Of a stretch of 64,000 nucleotides of DNA, positions 27,301 through 41,700 are shown one piece after another. Origin of the DNA: Phorcus lineatus (taxonomy: Eukaryota; Mollusca; Gastropoda; Trochida; Trochidae); contig OV121091.1 of the NCBI GenBank assembly GCA_921293015.1, positions 39,354,839 through 39,418,838 of the forward strand. The letters are read 5' to 3'. Below the pieces are notes generated by a model, which was given only the letters and a program-made list of their open reading frames with translations, did not search any database and had not been told where the DNA came from. Each line of letters opens with the position of its first letter. Positions within the stretch are counted from its first letter, which is position 1. Both the position numbers and the translations under genes were made by a program.

Positions 27301-29664
27301 ATCGGAAAATGTTTCAGACTGTTGAAGTTGAAAACTATTTAAGCCTCGTCTTTACACCGTGCAAACATATAGAATAGTGTGCTCGCTTATATATTAAGAG
27401 AATAAATCGTCATTCTGTTGATTGTCATTATTGATGTACTCATATATGACACATCGATAATATATCTTATACCTGAAACAGATGTATAGTGTTGGCTATA
27501 GGTTACCTCGAGCTCTGAGTCTCTCTTTTCAAGTGCACATATTAGTATGTGCGGTATCAATTTTAAAAAAATATATTCAGAGTTTAGTTCTTTTTGAAAA
27601 TACATACATATATTCAGTTCTATGTAACATGCTGAACATACATTCAGTTCTATGTAACATGCTGAACATACATTTAGTTCTATATATCATGCTGAACATG
27701 CATTTAGGTTTCAGTTATTTTGTTTTGATTTGGAATCAGACAAGGGTACATACAAACACAAGTTCTGTTAAAGCTCTCAAACGTAGAGTTTCTTGGACAA
27801 ACACAGGTGAAGTTTGCTCCTTCCTGTACGCATGTGGCTGAACCACATTCCGTATTATTACAAGCGTCTGGGTTCGGGACCAAGTCTTGATGAGATAAAA
27901 ATATAAACATCAATGATTTTTGATAATTGTATTTATACTTTCATTTAACATATTATAGGGACAAGTTTGGTCACCTGATAAACGATAGATAAATGCATGG
28001 AGGAAAAAGCAAAACATACAATTAAAAAAATGCCAGAATATTTCATCTAAACATACAACTGAGGTTTCACAAATTGTTGAAAAGTTAGAAAAAAACACCA
28101 ATTCATATATAAATATATAAAGATTCCTAAGTTCTTTAATTTGTAAAATCGAGATATTATATTTACTTCGGTTGAAGTATGAATAAGAAGTAAATTGTTT
28201 TCTCCTACTGGGTGTAGCTCAAGGAGTTATCTACCTTGATAGGTGGCGTTGATAGGGTATATAAAGGGAGACTCGATTTGAATTATCATTCTCGCTATAT
28301 GCGCAGCTACGGTCACTTATCTTAAATTGATTACATTTAATCATTTATGTTTTTGTGTGTGATTTTTCACAAATGTATGCATTTATCATTTTATTAATTC
28401 AAACTTTGTGTTCCAGATTTTTGGCGGCATGAGAGTTTGAGGTAGGAGAGCTTAGATAATACTTCAGGGATGTATTCCTGCGGCTGAAGAGCCGTTAAAA
28501 TACTTCTGCATTGTAAGTAATGTACATAATAGGCTGAAGAGCCTTTAGAATACTTTAACATTTACAATTATTGTACATGATTGGCTGGAAAGCCTTTATA
28601 ATATTTCATTCTTTTTGATGTACATCTACTTTTACATTGGCAATTGCTATAAGACTGGGGAGTCTTCATAATACTTGTTCAGCATCATTCATTTGTGTCG
28701 TGCTGTGAAGCCCTTATAATATCTTTTCATTGTCATGTCAATCTAAATTCGGAGCTGAAGAGCCTTTATAATACTACATGTAAGTAAATAGTAAATTGTT
28801 AAAAGCCATGTACCTCTTATGCATCTTGAATGACACTATTGTGTGTTTTTTACTGTAAACCCTCCAGTTATGTTGCTGATGCATTCGTTGAGGGAACACG
28901 GTTCCAGAGTTTCTTAAAATAAGTTTATCTCTGGTTTTACGTGTCGGGCTTCAGCACATGTGAATGTATATCTATAAATCGATCAATTGATGTGTGTTGA
29001 TGTTCTTTATTGTGAAATGTGATGTGATGATTTCCGTCTGAATACAAGCGGCCGTGCTGGCATTGCGTGTCCCAATATAGCTCAATGTGTGTTCTGTTGT
29101 TTTTTGTATTTTGAGTGGAACGGGGTTATTTAGGAGAAAAAGGCATTTGTCATTGAAGACATACACTTGGGCCAGTTTTCATGTTGGCTCAAGCAGTTGC
29201 TCATCTTTATATTCAAAATAAATCACATGATAATATATATAACAAGAACTCTGCCCATACCTTTGTGACAGGTGCGTCTGTCTGAATGCAGTACAAACCC
29301 TGGGAAACACCGACAGTTGTATGAGCCGGCAACATTGTGACAATCTTGCTGACAGTTGTCTGTGTTTAGCTTGCATTCGTCAACGTCTGTGGAAGGTTTT
29401 TATAAAAGGAACTTTGAAAAATTGGACTCATCTGAAATTTCTAACTTTGAAAGCATGAATGTTACAGGTAACTTAAAAACTTCACTTCATGAATAATGTT
29501 TTCACATTATGAAAAGTATTTGCTTAGTAGGACATAATATTGCGTGGTATTACACGTATATTTTAAATACTTGCACATATACATTAAAAGGCAAAAGAAA
29601 TAAAGGAAAATATAACCAAATTATGGTAAAGGTGATTATGATTGTAGTCTACGTAGTATAAACT

Positions 29665-29710
<46 letters not shown>

Positions 29711-32700
29711 GATCTGGTTTATGAAACATACAGTGCGTGGCCATAATATAGTTCGCAGAATTTATAACGTTCTCGCAATTTCGTTTGACAATCAGCTATT
29801 TCCACGTCGCGTTTTGTAAGTTCGCATCGTAAATAGATGAATTTCTGCACCAACATTTATCACCGACTCGTCTTTTATTGGTTTTCTTAGGGAATTCCTG
29901 TGTCTATTTTTAGCTCCAAGGTATACGTCATTCGTGATAGCAGCGACATTTCCAAATCTATCATAATAGCTAAAACAGAGAGAAGTAGTGATGAATCAAG
30001 GCATTTATGGCTCTTGAAAATGTGACAGAAATATTGAAATATAGGTTAATTATCTTATTTGGGTCACACAATTTTTTTCATTACGTAGTTCAGTCGCAAC
30101 TAGGAAAAATCGGCAATGGCGAAAATAACGGGCGCGCTCGGGCGCGCTCGGCCGCGGTTTTAGAACGATAATTCAAGAAGAACGGATAGTGATCAGTGAA
30201 TGATTTTAGATACTCATTTTGATATTTTTTCAATTTTAAACAAAATCTCTATCAAAATGTGCCAACTGTTGAAAAATTAATTTGAATAAAGTTGAGAAAT
30301 TTGCGTCTTGAAAAACCAATATTACACTTTCTAACAATTTCAAAGATTTTTGAAAACGTGTCTGGAAATTGATGGAAATAAAGAAACATTGTATCCTTTC
30401 TCCAAATTAGGTAAGAATTGGTTGTATTTATGAAAAATAATTGTTTTGGGTTGTGTCAATATATTTTATAAGGAGACTATCCAGCGAGAGATTCCAAATT
30501 GAATGCCCGGGAATGTTTACAAACATGTCTCCCGCATAGCGCGGTATAACGGGAATGTTCACCGTCTGTATTCTCTGCAATGATTTTGGTACCAGAATAA
30601 CAATTGCCATAATTACAAAGTCTGAGGCCCATATTTTCATCTTGGATAAAAATTCATGTCATATGGCTTGATCTTTAAAAAAAAAAATCAACCTTGATTT
30701 TTCAAGAAAGAGAAAACCACGTGGTCACCTCGTCGGTTGCTCCGTATAGAATACAAAACGAGTAAAAAAATATTTGGCATTGCACATTTATTCCTCACTT
30801 ATCAATGTAAATGGAAATATTTCATAAATTATGTTCATAAATTTGGAAAGTTAATTAAAATGCAATTAAAGAAAAGTTGATTTTAGTTATGTTGTCAAGG
30901 TGATACGGTACACAACGTGGCTCGTAGTTTTCAGGAAATCGAAAGATTAACCCATTCATGGCAACGAAAGGTGATGAAATATTTAGAATGGTTGTCAAAA
31001 AGTGAACGATATCCCAAAATTTCGAGCCTTTCCGGTAAATATTTATTGCACTATCGCTATATAGTGAAGGAAGTGATCAGTTGAGCTAACGGCATATCAT
31101 GACGTCATGACGCTCTTTGCGTACTATATTATGGCCACGCACTGTAGCAATGAACCGATAATGACAACGGTACATAAAATGTCTCTGATATACTCCACCA
31201 TACATACATACATACATACATACATACATACATACATACATACATCCATGCATCCATCCATGCATCCATCCATACATCCATACATACATACATGCATGCA
31301 TGCATACATACATGCATCCATCCATGCATCCATACATACATACATACATACATACATACATGCATGCATGCATACATACATACATACATACATACATACA
31401 TACATACATACATCCATACATACATACATACATACATACATACATACATCCATGCATCCATACATACATACATACATACATACATACATGCGTGCATACA
31501 TACATGCATCCATCCATTCATCCATGCATGCATGCATCCATCCTTACATACATACATACATACATACATTTATATATTCTTTAGCTGTTCACCTACCCTG
31601 ACAGAGAGATCCGGCCCTTGTGAATCCTTTCAAGCACTGGCACGTGTAGCTACCGTCATTGTCAACACATACAGACTTGTCCTCCTCGGAACACGTGTTT
31701 AGTCCAGCGCATTCGTCAATATCTGGTTCATGTATTTTTTATTTAGGAAAGACAAGATTATGTGGATAACAACTTCTTTATTGTGAAACTATATAAGCTG
31801 AAGTGCTCAGTCCTTCATCACATCCCACCTGATAAAACAGTAAGCATATACATCGAAACGTCGTAGATTTCTCAATAAAGAAGTTTTTCCCCAGGATATC
31901 TTGACTTTGTTTAGTAAGGCACTTTTCAAATCCCTTCAAATGCTTTACTTCTCATTTATACAATTTCAGACGGATCAATAGAATCAGAATGGGATTTGCT
32001 GTAACAGTGTCATATTGGTAAGCATTCTTAAAGTGAACTTTTATTATCATTTATCTTTATGTGTTAAATTGTTAAACAAACAAACATTACTCTTAAGAAA
32101 TTTTGCTATTAACAATAAATTTTAGTATTACAAATGATGTCAACTAATATTTGTTGGGTAGCTTTATCTTCTGCAATTCATGGACATCATCAAAGTAATG
32201 ACGGAAATGCTAGGAAATGATTTATTAGCCTCGAAATATACAAAACTAATGATGAACCGGATAAAATAATTGTTAACTTGTCTGACGCGACAGTTACACG
32301 TAAGACTAGCGTTTTGGGGTCTCAAGATCCAAAAATATACTAACCAAACAAAACTGCAGAACCATACAACAATACTCAATATGAGTTTTGAAGATCAAAA
32401 AAGTTATGATTAATAGATAAAGATTTTGATACAAACATATATTTGTTATAGTTGACCGCAGTGTGCAGAGTGAAGCGAAAATGAAGAAACATGATGGTTA
32501 TTCCTACCATTCGTAATATGTTTCGTACTTATCTGCCTGTTGTAGACTCACTTTCACAGATTCCATGTTCATTTTCCTTATACCCGACGTCACAATTGCA
32601 GGAGAATGATCCAATTGTGTTTTGGCAATATCGATGAGGCCCCGTACAAGGGGAGGTAACTCCTGTACACTCATCCACATCTCTCTCGCACCTGTCACCT

Positions 32701-35700
32701 TCCCATCCCTTCACACACACACACCCGGACACAGCGTCACACCTGTCCATGTTCACACATCCTGAACACGTCTCCGAGCAGTTGTGACCGTAGCTGAGTG
32801 GGTCGCTGCATCCTTTGAACATGATAGTAGACGCATCATGTATAAACATTTCATAGCAGCAATGTCACAACCAGATCTATTTATTTCAGAAGAAACAAAG
32901 GCTTTCTGTTTCACTAGTGTAGTGAAGACATTTCAAACTAGTATTACTATCATTTTATACCACTTTAATCATTAAAGTTGCGGATATTGCATTCAAATGG
33001 TGCTGTGAAATAATCAAATACCACGAGCTGAAAAACATAAATAAATCTCATTCAAATATTATCAAGTTATGTTTATCGACGATGCTTAGTACACGTTACT
33101 TACACCTATGGTTTGAAGAATATTTTTACCTTGATATCGAGTATTTGTTTATTCAATTTCAGAAGACACGCGGGTCTTTTCTATTACATAAAACAGCGCA
33201 TTGTCTATGAATAAACTGTTGCCATAACGCTTAGACTGTAATATTGTGATTTATACAAGTTCAAACTTTTTCTGGGCACAATGTTTCGGGGGAAATTATA
33301 ATAAATGTTCAATGCATGAGAAATGTTTGCTTACTTTCACATGACACTGCATCACTTTTCAGCGTGAAGCCGTCCCGACAGGAGCACTCGAACGATTGGT
33401 TGAGGTTTCTGCAGTCGTGTTGGCACGGAGGAGTGTCAGCCTTGCATTCGTTGATATCTATTTAAAAATAACAACAAGAAAAATATTAAAACATTTTTAG
33501 GAGTTATGTTAATACAGTAATGCATGACTATATACAATATTCACTCTTCTTAATGTTTTATACAGAGTCCCGTATATTTTGACCAATATGGTAACATGAC
33601 AACATGTGAAGATCAGAATTGGATCTTCATATAGCTATTTTAGTGATGATCTTTATGCGATACCATTGACCTACATCACGTGTTGACCGCCACAAACGTA
33701 ATGAGATACAAATGTATGTGCTGGAAACTCACTTATTCTAAATATTTGATGAAAAGTTATAGTTTCATAGATAATGACTGTAACAAAATCATTTGCCATT
33801 CATATAAAGGGGTGGTCTGGTTATACCAGTTCTTACCTTGGCACTGTGTTTTGTTGATCACCTCCATCCCGGGGGGACACACACACCTCTCTCTCCCGCT
33901 CTCTACTGCACACCTGTACGTGCACGACAATTGCACTGCTTCACACGCATCTGAGGAAAACAAGTTGAATGGTGTGTTTAACTTTTTCAGGTTGAACAAA
34001 TGTGCTTAAGCTTATTATACACGGTTTATAGCAAAACGTATATAATGTTAATGTCCTAGAATTTCAATCTTTATCACAATTTCAAAACATAAGATTAGCA
34101 AGACTTCTAGATTATAATTTCTTTATTGTGTAAATCGCTATCTCTCACAATAAAGAAGATGTTAACCATGAAATTTCGCTTTCCTCGTGTATAAAAATCT
34201 GTTTGTATGTATTTCTCAATTCCCTTTGAGGCCTGGCAAGAATATAAACTGATATAATAGATCTATGACAGTATTTCAACTTGTCATATAAAAGGTTACT
34301 GGTCATAGAAAATTCCAGTGAACAATGCTATATATTGTACATGCATCTTCAATACACATGAAATATGTACAGTCAGATTGATTATTTCGAAATAGCTGCA
34401 CATGTGCTGTCGGTGAGCGGAATGAATGAAAACATTATTAAGAAATACACTGTAGGAATGTTGATACTCTGAATAAAAAACTCCACCCACCTCTACAAAA
34501 TGAGACCACTATGTTGGAAGTAGTATTCATGAACTTTACACCTGTGAATCTATTGTCTACAAGCGAAAACCTCCTCTCGATTTATAAAATGAGAACCCTA
34601 ACTTATGAGGTGAAAAGGTAAGTTTATATACCTGTGCAAGTGTTGTCAACAAGCACCTGTTTGTCAGGACACGGTCTACACTCGAACTTGCCATTAGTGT
34701 TGATACACCTCTCCCCTTCAACAGCACAGGTATCTGTTTTCTCCTTACACTCGTCAATATCTGCAGGTATATAAACACCAACACAAATATGGGTAAATCA
34801 TGACGATTTTCTCAAGAATTATTATTAACATTCTCAATATTTTAAGAATATGTGCCAAAAAAACACTTCTCCCCTTAATCTCACCAAAGAGTTACAAATG
34901 TACGTCATAATGAAAAATATAGTTTCTTAATGATATATACAAAAATGATTCCAGGGTAATCGCAGTGGATGTTTTAAAAAGCAACTCTTTACCAAAATGT
35001 GATAACATGTAGTTTGAAACATTAAACTATTAATGAAAACCTGTTTGATTTGCATAATAATAACCAACAATTTTAATAAGTCATTCACAATTGAGAGATA
35101 GTGTTATTAGCCTCTTTACTCACATTTGTCCATATGAATTTAAATACATCATTATTACTCTCCCGTTGAAGATACCGCCGTTTAATAAATCTACAAAGTT
35201 ATTACACATTGTGTAATAACATCGCGTGTTGATTGACGTCACATGACGTCACAATCGTTAAACATGACGTCACAATGTTAGCGAGGCAACGACAATGGCT
35301 ATCCCGGCGATTTTCATGATTTTTCTTTGATATAATTCAGCGAGTAATAAATAAAATATTAAACTCAGTCCCGTATAATTACATTTTTATGAAACTCGTG
35401 AATGGTATCGGTATCTAACTCGCTTTCGCTCGTTAAATACCAAACCACACACTCGTTTCATAAATATGTTATTAAACGGGACGTCGTTTAGTATTCTCTT
35501 TTAATGAATCGGTATGTGTAAACTGCATGTCTTGGACCCACCTGTGCAGTTGAAGCCGTTCCCATCCAGTCTGTACCCATCACCACAGGTGCACATGTAG
35601 CTCCCCCGCGTGTTCGCGCAGTCTCCCTCGCACGGTGAGCTTGTGTTCTTACATTCGTTAATATCTGTATGGGATATAGGAGTGACTATCATTATTACAA

Positions 35701-38700
35701 CATTTATGAATAGTTGCTCGTTTTGTACGTGTATTCTCATGCATCATTTATTCATCATTCGTTTACTTGCGCTTTATATATTATTAATAATTTGCAATAC
35801 ATCGTAATGTAAGTAGTCCGATTCTCAAGAATTTTTCAAATTAAAACTTTCATAACAAATTTTTATAACATTAAAAATGTTTATAGATGTTAATATATGC
35901 TTTACCCTATCTTATGGCATATTAAGTAATATATGTTCATAAAATAAACGTATTAATTACTTTTATATTTAAAACCCCGCAATGCCATTTTTCCTATATG
36001 CACACGGTTAGGTATCACTTTTATATTGAACTGATCCCTCCACGGCTAACGGCTAATCTAAATTTGCGGGTCTTGAAAGACAATCAATTCCGGAAATTTT
36101 ACAATCGCAAATATTTACCTTCTAAATATAAATATTAGAATATTAACTGTCAAATGGGTGCTTAATATTTTAGTCGAAACTCATGCAATTTGTATGGTAA
36201 AACTATTTTCTCTATTGATAAAATTAGCCATAATAAGTAATAAAACACATAACTCTCTTTATTATCCGTTTAACTCTAATGTTAATGTCAGTCCTACCGA
36301 CGCATTTGCTTTCCTCGAGGGTATATCCGGCAGGACAGGAACTGCAGTTGAAGGCTGTCCCTAGTTTCCTCTCAAGCTCCGCTGAGAGGTCCATACATAT
36401 GCTGCCAGCAGCACAAGGATTGTTCTTACACCCGTCTACATCTATATCACACAGGTCCCCTGAAAAAGAGACATATACACACAAGTGCTCCACTGTCATA
36501 TTTCACAAAGCCCTTATATTAATATACGTGTATGTATAACGATAATGATGTCATGCATATTTCTTAATGAAAACTTTTACTAATTGTAATCTTCATTTGA
36601 GCTACCATAAGAAAATGTTTAAAATTGAGTTACAAACTTGATAAAATAATTCTCACCCACCATGCTACAGTGTGGCAAATAGAAAAGTGAGTTCATCAGA
36701 GATACTAAACAATACAATTTTGCGATATCATATCAAGAAATCCTTCAATGACAAGGAGTCGTGTTTAACATTTTGAATGTTATCCTTCTGAAAATATCGT
36801 CTTATGATATCGTCATTTGTTTTGTTTGATTTAATGTCTTCATAAAACGATTGAAAACTTGAACTGGACAACGATGAAGTAATTGTTTTAATCATTAATA
36901 TCAATATTAATATTGAAATGATTTGATAATTGCATTCAATCATAAACATAACACATACGAAGTGTTGGACTCGAAAGAATAACGTATCATACATGTATGT
37001 TTCTTGTATTTGGCATATAATCGTTTTAAATGCCGTTATAATATTAACGCAATTGCGTAGAAATAATTAACGATTATAACCAAGGATCAATAGAACTTTT
37101 GAAACATTACATTATATATGATTAACACGAAGTTTATAAGTCGCTTAACTTATTATCGCAGGTTACATAAATTTGTATTTAATTTATAAAAAAAATAGGA
37201 GCCCATTGATTGTCAAAGACAGTTTGGAGTCGAATGGTAGTGGACTAACCTGTCCACCCGATGTCGCATTTACATGAAAGCACTCTGGAGAAGGACAGTT
37301 CCGCCTCATCCGAACAGGAACCGTGAATACAGAGAGGACAGATGATAACCACCACCTCCACAGTCTCGCTCCCTCCTTCCCCGTCATACACGTGGAAACT
37401 GAAATGTCAATATTTCCCATTTTTCCCACTTAGTTTGGAAATACATCGGAATAGGGCTCGTCTAGATATAAATAAAACTATGAAGTGATACCTGCCCTTC
37501 AAATCTGAGACTGCTGTAGTTTGAAATAACCTGAAATTATCCATGAAAATGACAAGAGAGTATACTTACTTTTACTACACTGTAGGTACCATGTCTTAGC
37601 GCTCAATATTAAAAGGTTCTGTCGTCAATGAAGCTCTCTGTTTTGTCAATGGCATGGTGGGTTTCTTCTCAAGGTATTACCTCCATAAGGTTAACGCATG
37701 GTCAGCCGATATAGATAGTTCATTTATTTCAACGTTTCACTGCTTGAATTTATTCTAATATGCGCGCGTGAATATTCTAAAATATATTGTACTTGTCCTT
37801 AAATTATTGACAAAACTGCATTAGGATGATGTAAATTGAATCTTTTATTGATACAAATAACATGTCAAGGCAACTTTCTATTCATGTTGAATATTTTTCC
37901 TAGATAAATTGTTACATACCTTAAATGTTCCTTTTGATATCCCGGCGTCCATGTATATGATACATCGGCATGCCCGGTCCCTGTGATTGTAACGTTCTCT
38001 TTTGGTCCCGACACCAGGAGTGTGATCGTTTGGTCTGTGTCCTCATCAGTAGCGTTCACAGTCACACTGACATTCCGGTCCACCGTCACATTCAGATGTT
38101 TGGGTCCCGTAATGTGAGGAACCTTGTTGGCTTAAAACAATATCGAGAATTTTTGGGGAATGTGTATATAATTATTGTGTATAGATCGAAAATATGCACA
38201 TATTCAGGCTATAAAGTCAATTTCAAAAGACCGTAAGTATTGCATGCAACGTGGAGTTAGCTACGCATGAACTACAAACTCGGCAAATTTGCACACAGCA
38301 TGGAAACCAAAAACGGCTACCAAATGGGAAGGTGAAAAGGATGAATTTACAGCTTTCGCTCGTTTTATGCTAAATCATTAACTCGTTTAATAAAAATAGT
38401 ATTAAATGAAAGCTCGTTTAGTATCTTCTGTGTAAAATATGTTTGACAGTGAACATAAAGGCGTAGTATTACACTGGTGTTAATCTAGAATTTATTCTGA
38501 CATCATGCTGCAGATTTCTGCAAATCAATCTTACCCGCTTTCTTTTTATGTTCACTTGTTGTTATGGTAACGTGTTTTGTGTTGTTGGCAACTGCGGCGT
38601 CTCCGGTTGCCATGTAATCAAAGATGCATGTTGGTTCACTGTCGCAGTGATCAGTGGCTTCCTGTTTCAGCGAGGAGTTGAATGTGCTTGAGTCGGAGAA

Positions 38701-41700
38701 CACGGGGACGAATGAGGGATGTTGGTAGAACTTCGATGTTCTACCGGCGTTGTAAATGAAGAGACTGTCATTCCTTATATTCGTTGTTCTCCCTGGATTT
38801 AAATATATATATTGTATATATTTGAAATATTTTGAAATATAAAAAGAGTCATTTTTTTACCATAATAACTGTGAATAATTAGTTTAATCAATAATCAGTA
38901 AAATAATATTTTTATGTAACTTCAATAAACGCTTTTTATTAAGGTCTGTTACATGTTACATTTTACGAACGTGCACATTTTCTATTCCGTTTATAAGATG
39001 AATATGAACAATGACGATGGTATAAGTCTTCAGAATAAATGCTACGATCTCGTGAAGTATTTTGAGCTTCATATGCAATTTATTTAAATAAGTTTTTTTT
39101 CACATCACATATTAGGTCTCATTTATAACGCTTTTAGGGATATATTTTGCATATCCAAAGTAATATTCTTCTTACATTTTTCTCCAAAATGACGAAATAT
39201 GTATTCTTGGGTCATGTTTGTAGGAAGAGAAGTACCATTGGGCAACATGAAATCGTCTGTCTTGTTGTTATTAAAAGTACCCATAAGTCCTCCAGTCCGG
39301 ATGTTTGAATTGTTTTTCCACACATCCGGGGCAGTGACTGACACGTCCAGCATTTGCACCTGGTTTTTGATCGATATACTCACTCCTGGCGACAAAATAT
39401 CAAAATTTCTAATAATTTTATAGTTTTGTTTTTAACAGTTTCTTCAACAAACAATCAAGTAATCAATAGTGCCCTATTTTATAAGTGTGACACGTCTAGT
39501 GTAAATAATGTATCTGTCCTATAAAACATCTCAAAAGTTTTTAAAATTTCTAAGTGTCGTATATTATAGTTTCTTTAACAAAAAATTCAAGAAAACAATA
39601 TTTTTGAGATAGAGGTTTCTCAACAACGGAAATAGTCAATCAAAGAAGGTGTTTTTATCATCTTAGGATAGTTTAACACGAAAGACGAGCAGTAAAAATA
39701 ATCAACTAACAAATCGTTTGTGAGAAATGGATAAGTTCCTTTTCTTGTCAATGGCTCCATGAGAATCTAGCAGATAGGTATGTATCTCACACTTCTATAT
39801 CACCAAATCAGATATGGAGTAAGAACCGCATGACAGTTACCAAGAGGGGACATTATCAACACTTTAAGCACATGACATATATCACATTATAAACTCCTTT
39901 TATCATATGTCATGTATAATGAGGAGACATTATAAATACCTTAATCACATGAAATATATCATGGAGGCTCGTTACAAACATGATAAATACCTTTAGCACA
40001 TGACATTGTCATGTAGGAACTGTATTAAAACTTCAAACACATGACGTATACAATGGGGGTTGGGGGTTGGGGGGATAACATTATCCCTTTAAGAACAAAC
40101 CTGATGGGAAGGTGGCAGTGACAATGCCCCCATTTCCTTCAACAGCAAGAAGACGATCTCGTTTTTCATAACCCTTTTTCAACTTCAAGCTTATGTCAAC
40201 ACCATTTTCGTAAAATATCAAATCTGAAATAGAATTATTTGATGAAAACAAAACCTTTTTCGCGTGTGTCTCTGGTAAAATTCTTTTATTCACTTTTTAA
40301 CAAACTATTAATTTCACTTTTCTTGTGTCGCTGTTCTCATCATTTTGATTTCATAAAATATTTATTCGCAATGTTCAGGACGTTTGTCACATAAACCCCT
40401 TGTAAAATCTTTTGCCTATGATTAATTGGTTGATTTACATAGACGGCGATGTTTAGAACGTACCATACAATCCGTACCCATCTCCAAACTCAACGGAGTC
40501 CTTCCTTTCAAAGTTCTAGTTGTTACCTTCTAACTTGTAACAGCAATACCGTATCATTCCCGAACATTTGAAGAAAAAGTACTTTTTGACAGATCTTTTC
40601 TAAAAATATAATTTTGAGTATCAGTCACTTACAAAGTAATTCTGCACATAGAGCACACTTCCCCGGGAAATTTCTGCGCATTATCAAATATTTTTATTTA
40701 TTATTTATCAATTAACATAAGCATTATTTGTATGAGTGTACCCTTTCTGTCATCAGACAGCTCAGCCTGTATGGATGATCCCGCAAGAAAATCCACTGCG
40801 ACCACTGCAGAGAAGATTGTAGCGTTGAGTCCTGAGGTGGAGGAAACTTTAGCGGTTCGGGCCTGTATCTCAAACACGTGTCCAGTCTGGTTGAGCACCT
40901 GCAGAAGGACATACTCTCCCAGACCGTTGTAGGTGAAAGTCAGGCCGTCCATGGTCTGGATGTGTGGGTCGCCGTAGTAGGACGCTTGAGATGTGGAGAA
41001 ATGAGAAAATAATTTGTACAGATAGATAGTAAAAATAGGCCTATTTTCTAAATACGTTACGAAGCGGTGAAGCCACAACTTGATATGCAAGTCATGATCA
41101 AGATCGCCATGAGTGAAAAACTCGAAAACACAAAGACAAGACACATACAGATGAATATGACACTTCTAAATTAGTTCTTAGTAATTAGGATTTAAATTCA
41201 CAATATAAGTGCCTTGTATAAAGAAAATTATAGAATGCATATCACATATTTTGAAGCACAATTGGTAATGTATGCTAATATTTTGGGGCATCCTCATCCA
41301 GTTGTATTTAGTACATTTGAACATTGAGTGTATATATAAGACACCAAACCTTCCAGGACAAAATCATTGATAACGTTCAAAAACAGAGGTTAAAGTGTAG
41401 ATTTTGGTGGGATACTTTACCTAGAGTTGGGACTCGGTAGCTATGGCAGTCATCAGTGGGCCTAAGAGAAAGGTAGAGATCGCAGAGATCAGGCCTGACA
41501 CAGCAAACAGTTCTCGGGCCGATGTCCTCCTGCAGGTAGTCCTCAGGCTGGAAGAAGGGCGAGTGTCGCACAAAGTGTCCTCCAGAAGGGAACTTGGGGA
41601 CCAGGGACCCGTACGCATTGTAGCAGCACCGCTGTATATTGAGATGCATAGAAATGGTTGCTACAAAAAAGTCTCAAATAAAAAGTGCTTGAGGTATCAT

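Noticed and set aside
30428..30640. 70-codon frame as transposase or extra EGF exon
   Set aside because: No Cys pattern, no catalytic motif and no phase-compatible splice sites. It sits inside the TIR element.
31086..31702. Tyr-Ile-His-Thr and Met-Tyr-Val-Cys polymer frames
   Set aside because: They are translation of the CATA/CATC microsatellite.
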